NCBI GenBank assembly: GCA_025808415.1
Contig: CP075525.1
Span: forward strand, 1,163,501 to 1,227,500
DNA: 64,000 nucleotides
From: Cyclobacteriaceae bacterium
GTDB taxonomy: Bacteria; Bacteroidota; Bacteroidia; Cytophagales; Cyclobacteriaceae
Direction of reading: 5' to 3'
Within the stretch, counting starts at the first letter, position 1, and each line of letters starts with the position of its first letter. Shown in pieces: positions 62,265 to 64,000 of the stretch. The notes under the pieces are model-generated. The model was not told the DNA's origin. It saw only the letters and a program-made list of their open reading frames with translations, and made no database searches. Both the position numbers and the translations under genes were made by a program.

Positions 62265-63296
62265 TTATTTCTCTTTAACCTCAGTTTCTTTTTTGTTTTC
62301 TTCCCCGCCAATCTTCTCCTTTATTTTTCCTTCCAGTTCTTCCATGAGTTCCGGATTATCTTCAATGAGTTGTTTAACGGCATCACGGCCCTGGCCAAGT
62401 TTGTTTCCATTGTAGGAGAACCATGAACCTGATTTTTGAATAACGTTCAGTTCAACCCCAAGGTCCACAATCTCACCTGATTTGGAGATGCCTCTTCCAT
62501 ACATGATATCAAATTCAACAACTTTAAACGGAGGTGCTACTTTATTTTTCACCACCTTCACCTTCACACGGTTACCGGTAATATCATCGGCAGCTTCTTT
62601 TATTTGCCCTATCCTGCGGATGTCTAAACGAACGGATGCGTAGAACTTAAGGGCATTACCACCTGTGGTGGTTTCAGGATTCCCAAACATCACCCCAATT
62701 TTTTCGCGAAGCTGGTTGATAAACACACACGCGCAACCGGTTTTGCTGATGGTTCCGGTTAATTTTCGAAGTGCCTGTGACATTAAGCGTGCCTGTAAGC
62801 CCATTTTACTGTCGCCCATTTCACCTTCCAATTCGCCACGGGGCACAAGGGCAGCAACAGAGTCGATTACTATTATATCGATAGCACCCGAACGGATCAG
62901 ATGGTCGGCAATTTCAAGGGCCTGCTCACCGTTATCGGGTTGGGAGATCAGTAAATTCTCTGTATCAATACCAAGTTTTTCTGCGTAAGTCTTGTCAAAA
63001 GCATGCTCGGCATCGATAAAGGCAGCCAATCCGCCCTTTTTTTGCGCCTCGGCAATCATGTGCATCGTAAGGGTGGTTTTACCCGATGATTCAGGGCCAT
63101 AAATTTCCGTAACACGACCGCGCGGAATGCCGCCAATGCCAAGGGCTATATCAAGGCCGAGTGAACCGGTGGAGATGGCCGGAACATCCATCACCTTTTC
63201 ATCGCTTAACTTCATTACGGTGCCTTTGCCGTATGTCTTTTCCAGTTTATCGAGCGTTAACTGTAATGCTTTTAATTTTTCTTTTGCGTCACTCAT
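62265..63296 (-). CDS. recA: Recombinase RecA
   Basis: 343 residues with Walker A GPESSGKT (67-74), Walker [16 protein letters not shown], the [22 protein letters not shown] motif of loop L2 and a C-terminal acidic/Lys-rich tail. It drives homologous recombination and the SOS response. Monocistronic here. A promoter is suggested on the minus strand at about 63343-63373. Confidence 0.97.
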   Translation of the reverse strand: MSDAKEKLKALQLTLDKLEKTYGKGTVMKLSDEKVMDVPAISTGSLGLDIALGIGGIPRGRVTEIYGPESSGKTTLTMHMIAEAQKKGGLAAFIDAEHAFDKTYAEKLGIDTENLLISQPDNGEQALEIADHLIRSGAIDIIVIDSVAALVPRGELEGEMGDSKMGLQARLMSQALRKLTGTISKTGCACVFINQLREKIGVMFGNPETTTGGNALKFYASVRLDIRRIGQIKEAADDITGNRVKVKVVKNKVAPPFKVVEFDIMYGRGISKSGEIVDLGVELNVIQKSGSWFSYNGNKLGQGRDAVKQLIEDNPELMEELEGKIKEKIGGEENKKETEVKEK

Positions 63297-63342
63297 GGTA
63301 TGGTTATAAAAGTTGGTTGTGAGCTTAATTTTAATTGCGGGT

Positions 63343-63373
63343 TGAAATTAGTACGAAGACGGCCAAAAACAAA
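63343..63373 (-). promoter_or_regulatory. Possible recA promoter
   Basis: TTTG (complement of 63370-63373), a 19-bp spacer and TAATTTCA (complement of 63343-63350), six of eight matches to TAnnTTTG. No SOS box recognised. Confidence 0.3.
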
Positions 63374-63439
63374 CGCAAGCATTTTTAAGCGACATAAGTT
63401 GTCAGTAGCTTTCGGTGCTGTATGCCAGTGGGGGGTGTT

Positions 63440-63447
63440 TATGTTTG
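63440..63447 (+). promoter_or_regulatory. -7 element for the aminopeptidase gene
   Basis: TATGTTTG matches TAnnTTTG 44 bp before the ATG at 63492. No clear -33. Confidence 0.35.
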
Positions 63448-63491
63448 GCTGATAAAAAGTAAGTATACTGCACAGGAAACGTATTGTTTAT

Positions 63492-64000
63492 ATGCGAAGG
63501 CTACTTTTCGGGATTATTAAATGGTCTCTCATCGGTATTGCATCGGTGTTGGTTATTTTATCCGTCATCTTTTGGGACCTGGTTTCTTATGGCTTTCGCC
63601 AGGCCAGCGGTCAACTGCATATCGTATGGAATGCTAAACCGGTTGAGGTTTTCCTGGCCGATCCTGCTTTTCCGGATTCACTAAAGCTGAAGCTTCGATT
63701 GGTTGAAGAAGTAAGGCAATATGCCATCGACTCACTGGGGTTGAGGGATTCAAAAAACTACAAAACATTGTTCGATCAAAAGGGGGAAGAGATTATGTGG
63801 GTAGTAACGGCCAGTGAACCATTTGAATTAAAGGAGAAGGAATGGAAGTTTCCTGTTTTGGGTAGCGTGCCCTACAAAGGTTTTTTCGATAAGCAGCGCG
63901 CGCTTAACGAACAGGCCACATTGGAGGCAGAAGGATTTGATGTGAACGTTCGAAATCCGGGTGGATGGTCTACGTTGGGATGGTTTACTGATCCGATACT
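63492..64000 (+). CDS. Putative aminopeptidase (PF10023-like), partial
   Basis: The ATG at 63492 opens a frame that runs off the right edge; 169 residues are visible. It has an N-terminal membrane helix (about 8-30), then GQLHIVWNAKPVEVFLADPAFPD... and NVRNPGGWSTLGWFTDPI, a set of motifs characteristic of a family of putative zinc aminopeptidases. The zinc-binding residues would lie downstream of the window. Confidence 0.8.
   Translation, partial: MRRLLFGIIKWSLIGIASVLVILSVIFWDLVSYGFRQASGQLHIVWNAKPVEVFLADPAFPDSLKLKLRLVEEVRQYAIDSLGLRDSKNYKTLFDQKGEEIMWVVTASEPFELKEKEWKFPVLGSVPYKGFFDKQRALNEQATLEAEGFDVNVRNPGGWSTLGWFTDPI

Noticed and set aside
1..64000. Possible tRNA, rRNA, insertion sequence or prophage.
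   Set aside because: No cloverleaf, conserved rRNA block, transposase, integrase or phage structural gene was recognised in the spacers or frames.

Overview
The window reads as a chromosomal segment of a Bacteroidota bacterium, most likely of the Cytophagales type. The evidence is TonB-dependent receptors with CarboxypepD_reg plug extensions, an ECF sigma/FecR pair with a separate STN-domain protein, many short lipoproteins, promoters of the TAnnTTTG type, almost no Shine-Dalgarno sequences, and core genes (ftsH, rsfS, birA, ettA, queA, recA, ispD) that look like those of this phylum. The species cannot be named from the sequence alone.

Layout. 1-2.1 kb: a membrane protein / winged-helix regulator / creD operon with matching palindromes at both promoters. 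2.3-7.3 kb: small hypotheticals, a NarL-type two-component pair, a degenerate receiver protein and a patatin-like phospholipase. 7.3-12.0 kb: an accessory stretch of unrecognised genes. The first three gene units each follow a nearly identical 33-bp intergenic element; the rest is visibly A+T-rich and encodes a membrane protein, two lipoproteins and a tiny SH3-like protein. 12.0-15.6 kb: a frameshifted membrane-protein gene, two paralogous zinc-ribbon/CarboxypepD_reg proteins, a lipoprotein and a secreted transglutaminase-like protein. 15.7-24.3 kb: methyltransferase, galactokinase, sigma factor with TonB-like protein, lipid kinase, YopX-like protein, acyl carrier protein, and an NtrB/NtrC-type pair. 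24.5-29.4 kb: LpxH-like hydrolase, rsfS-ftsH operon, birA. 29.4-38.6 kb: ECF sigma, FecR anti-sigma, STN protein with surface repeats, TonB-dependent receptor, and a giant BNR-repeat exported protein. 38.7-41.1 kb: a LolD-like ATPase, an FtsX-like permease with a His-rich loop and a small Cys-containing exported protein, probably a metal-linked ABC system. 42-49 kb: six mostly exported enzymes (carboxylesterase, carboxymuconolactone decarboxylase-like, NTF2-like, two alpha/beta hydrolases, cupin) divergent from an AraC regulator and an exported ABM monooxygenase.

49.0-50.1 kb: an antitoxin/Doc toxin pair, the toxin frameshifted, lying between the truncated end of a DUF4345-like gene and the orphan tail of a glycoside-hydrolase-like gene. 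50.2-55 kb: two TonB-dependent receptors; the second, BtuB-like, is preceded by a cobalamin riboswitch and followed by a DUF5522 gene broken by a 5-bp tandem duplication. 55-64 kb: mainly housekeeping genes (ettA, ispD, queA, recA), a MacB-like permease and a partial aminopeptidase.

Three genes carry frame disruptions, some in short homopolymers, so true decay and sequencing error both need consideration. No tRNA, rRNA, CRISPR array, transposase or integrase was seen. All identifications come from reading motifs, not from database searches.
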